Shown: positions 5,478 through 5,562 of the stretch, one piece after another
Position numbering within the stretch: position 1 is the stretch's first letter
Layout of the letters: every line of letters begins with the position of its first letter
Assembly: GCA_002323775.1 (NCBI GenBank)
Contig: DCPV01000026.1
Coordinates: 1 to 5,562, forward strand
Origin: Firmicutes bacterium UBA1535
GTDB lineage: Bacteria; Bacillota; Clostridia; Tissierellales; Sedimentibacteraceae
DNA: 5,562 bases
Reading direction: 5' to 3'
Made by a program: the position numbers and the translations under genes
Notes under the pieces: model-generated
The model's database searches: none
Told to the model about the DNA's origin: nothing
The model's input: the letters and a program-made list of their open reading frames with translations, nothing else

Positions 5478-5562
5478 GACAAGCATTAGATAGTTATCAG
5501 AAAAAATGATAGAGCTTCAAAATTATATCTTTGCATGAAATTTATTTTAATTATTCTGACTG
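5478..5562. other. Upstream flank without a supported gene
   Basis: A/T-rich sequence to the window edge. I see no terminator, RNA gene or supported coding region. A plus-strand ATG at 5535 opens a hydrophobic frame (MKFILIILT) that runs off the window, but it has no ribosome binding site. Confidence 0.4.

Noticed and set aside
5476..5562. Perfect plus-strand TTGACA at 5476-5481 and an ATG at 5535 (MKFILIILT) as a divergent gene
   Set aside because: No -10 element occurs at 16-18 bases and no ribosome binding site precedes the ATG; only nine codons are visible.

Overview
The window is AT-rich DNA from a low-GC Gram-positive, most likely a spore-forming member of the Clostridia. This rests on A/T-biased codons, strong AAGGAG-type ribosome binding sites, TTG and GTG starts, and the protein families present. 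The species cannot be named from the sequence. Every gene I can support lies on the minus strand, so the order of transcription runs from high to low coordinates.

Right part (about 3840-5562): one gene for a berberine-bridge-type flavoprotein oxidoreductase with both covalent FAD attachment residues. It ends in a good Rho-independent terminator. A strong ribosome binding site places its start at a GTG (5396) rather than at the upstream ATG (5438). Middle (2792-3790): a single gene for a zinc M15-type peptidoglycan peptidase with a C-terminal peptidoglycan-binding domain and no signal peptide. It is preceded by a 439-base gene-free stretch that holds a diverged direct repeat and a strong hairpin with a plus-strand T tract. 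Both genes carry the same promoter-like arrangement, mAC-N16-CATATAATA, at the right distance from their starts. This resembles the promoters of sigma-K, the late mother-cell sporulation factor. Together with the families (CotQ-like spore coat oxidoreductases; signal-less mother-cell wall hydrolases such as CwlC), it suggests two separately transcribed late-sporulation genes. The family assignments are firm and the sporulation role is inference.

Left part (1-2610): a probable operon of a response regulator fused to a GGDEF diguanylate cyclase, a CYTH-domain protein (class IV adenylate cyclase or triphosphatase) and an ABC-F ATPase that runs off the window. The first two are 38 bases apart, with an all-A/T hairpin over the stop codon of the cyclase. 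The third follows after 59 bases with no visible terminator. The set links c-di-GMP signalling, nucleotide or triphosphate chemistry and ribosome-associated ATPase function, but nothing in the sequence proves a shared pathway.

Between the peptidase and cyclase genes (2517-2791) lies a 106-base nested imperfect inverted repeat. It may be a small non-autonomous mobile element or a structured RNA. I did not find a clearly new multi-gene system. The most unusual material is the shared promoter pattern and the non-coding structures.
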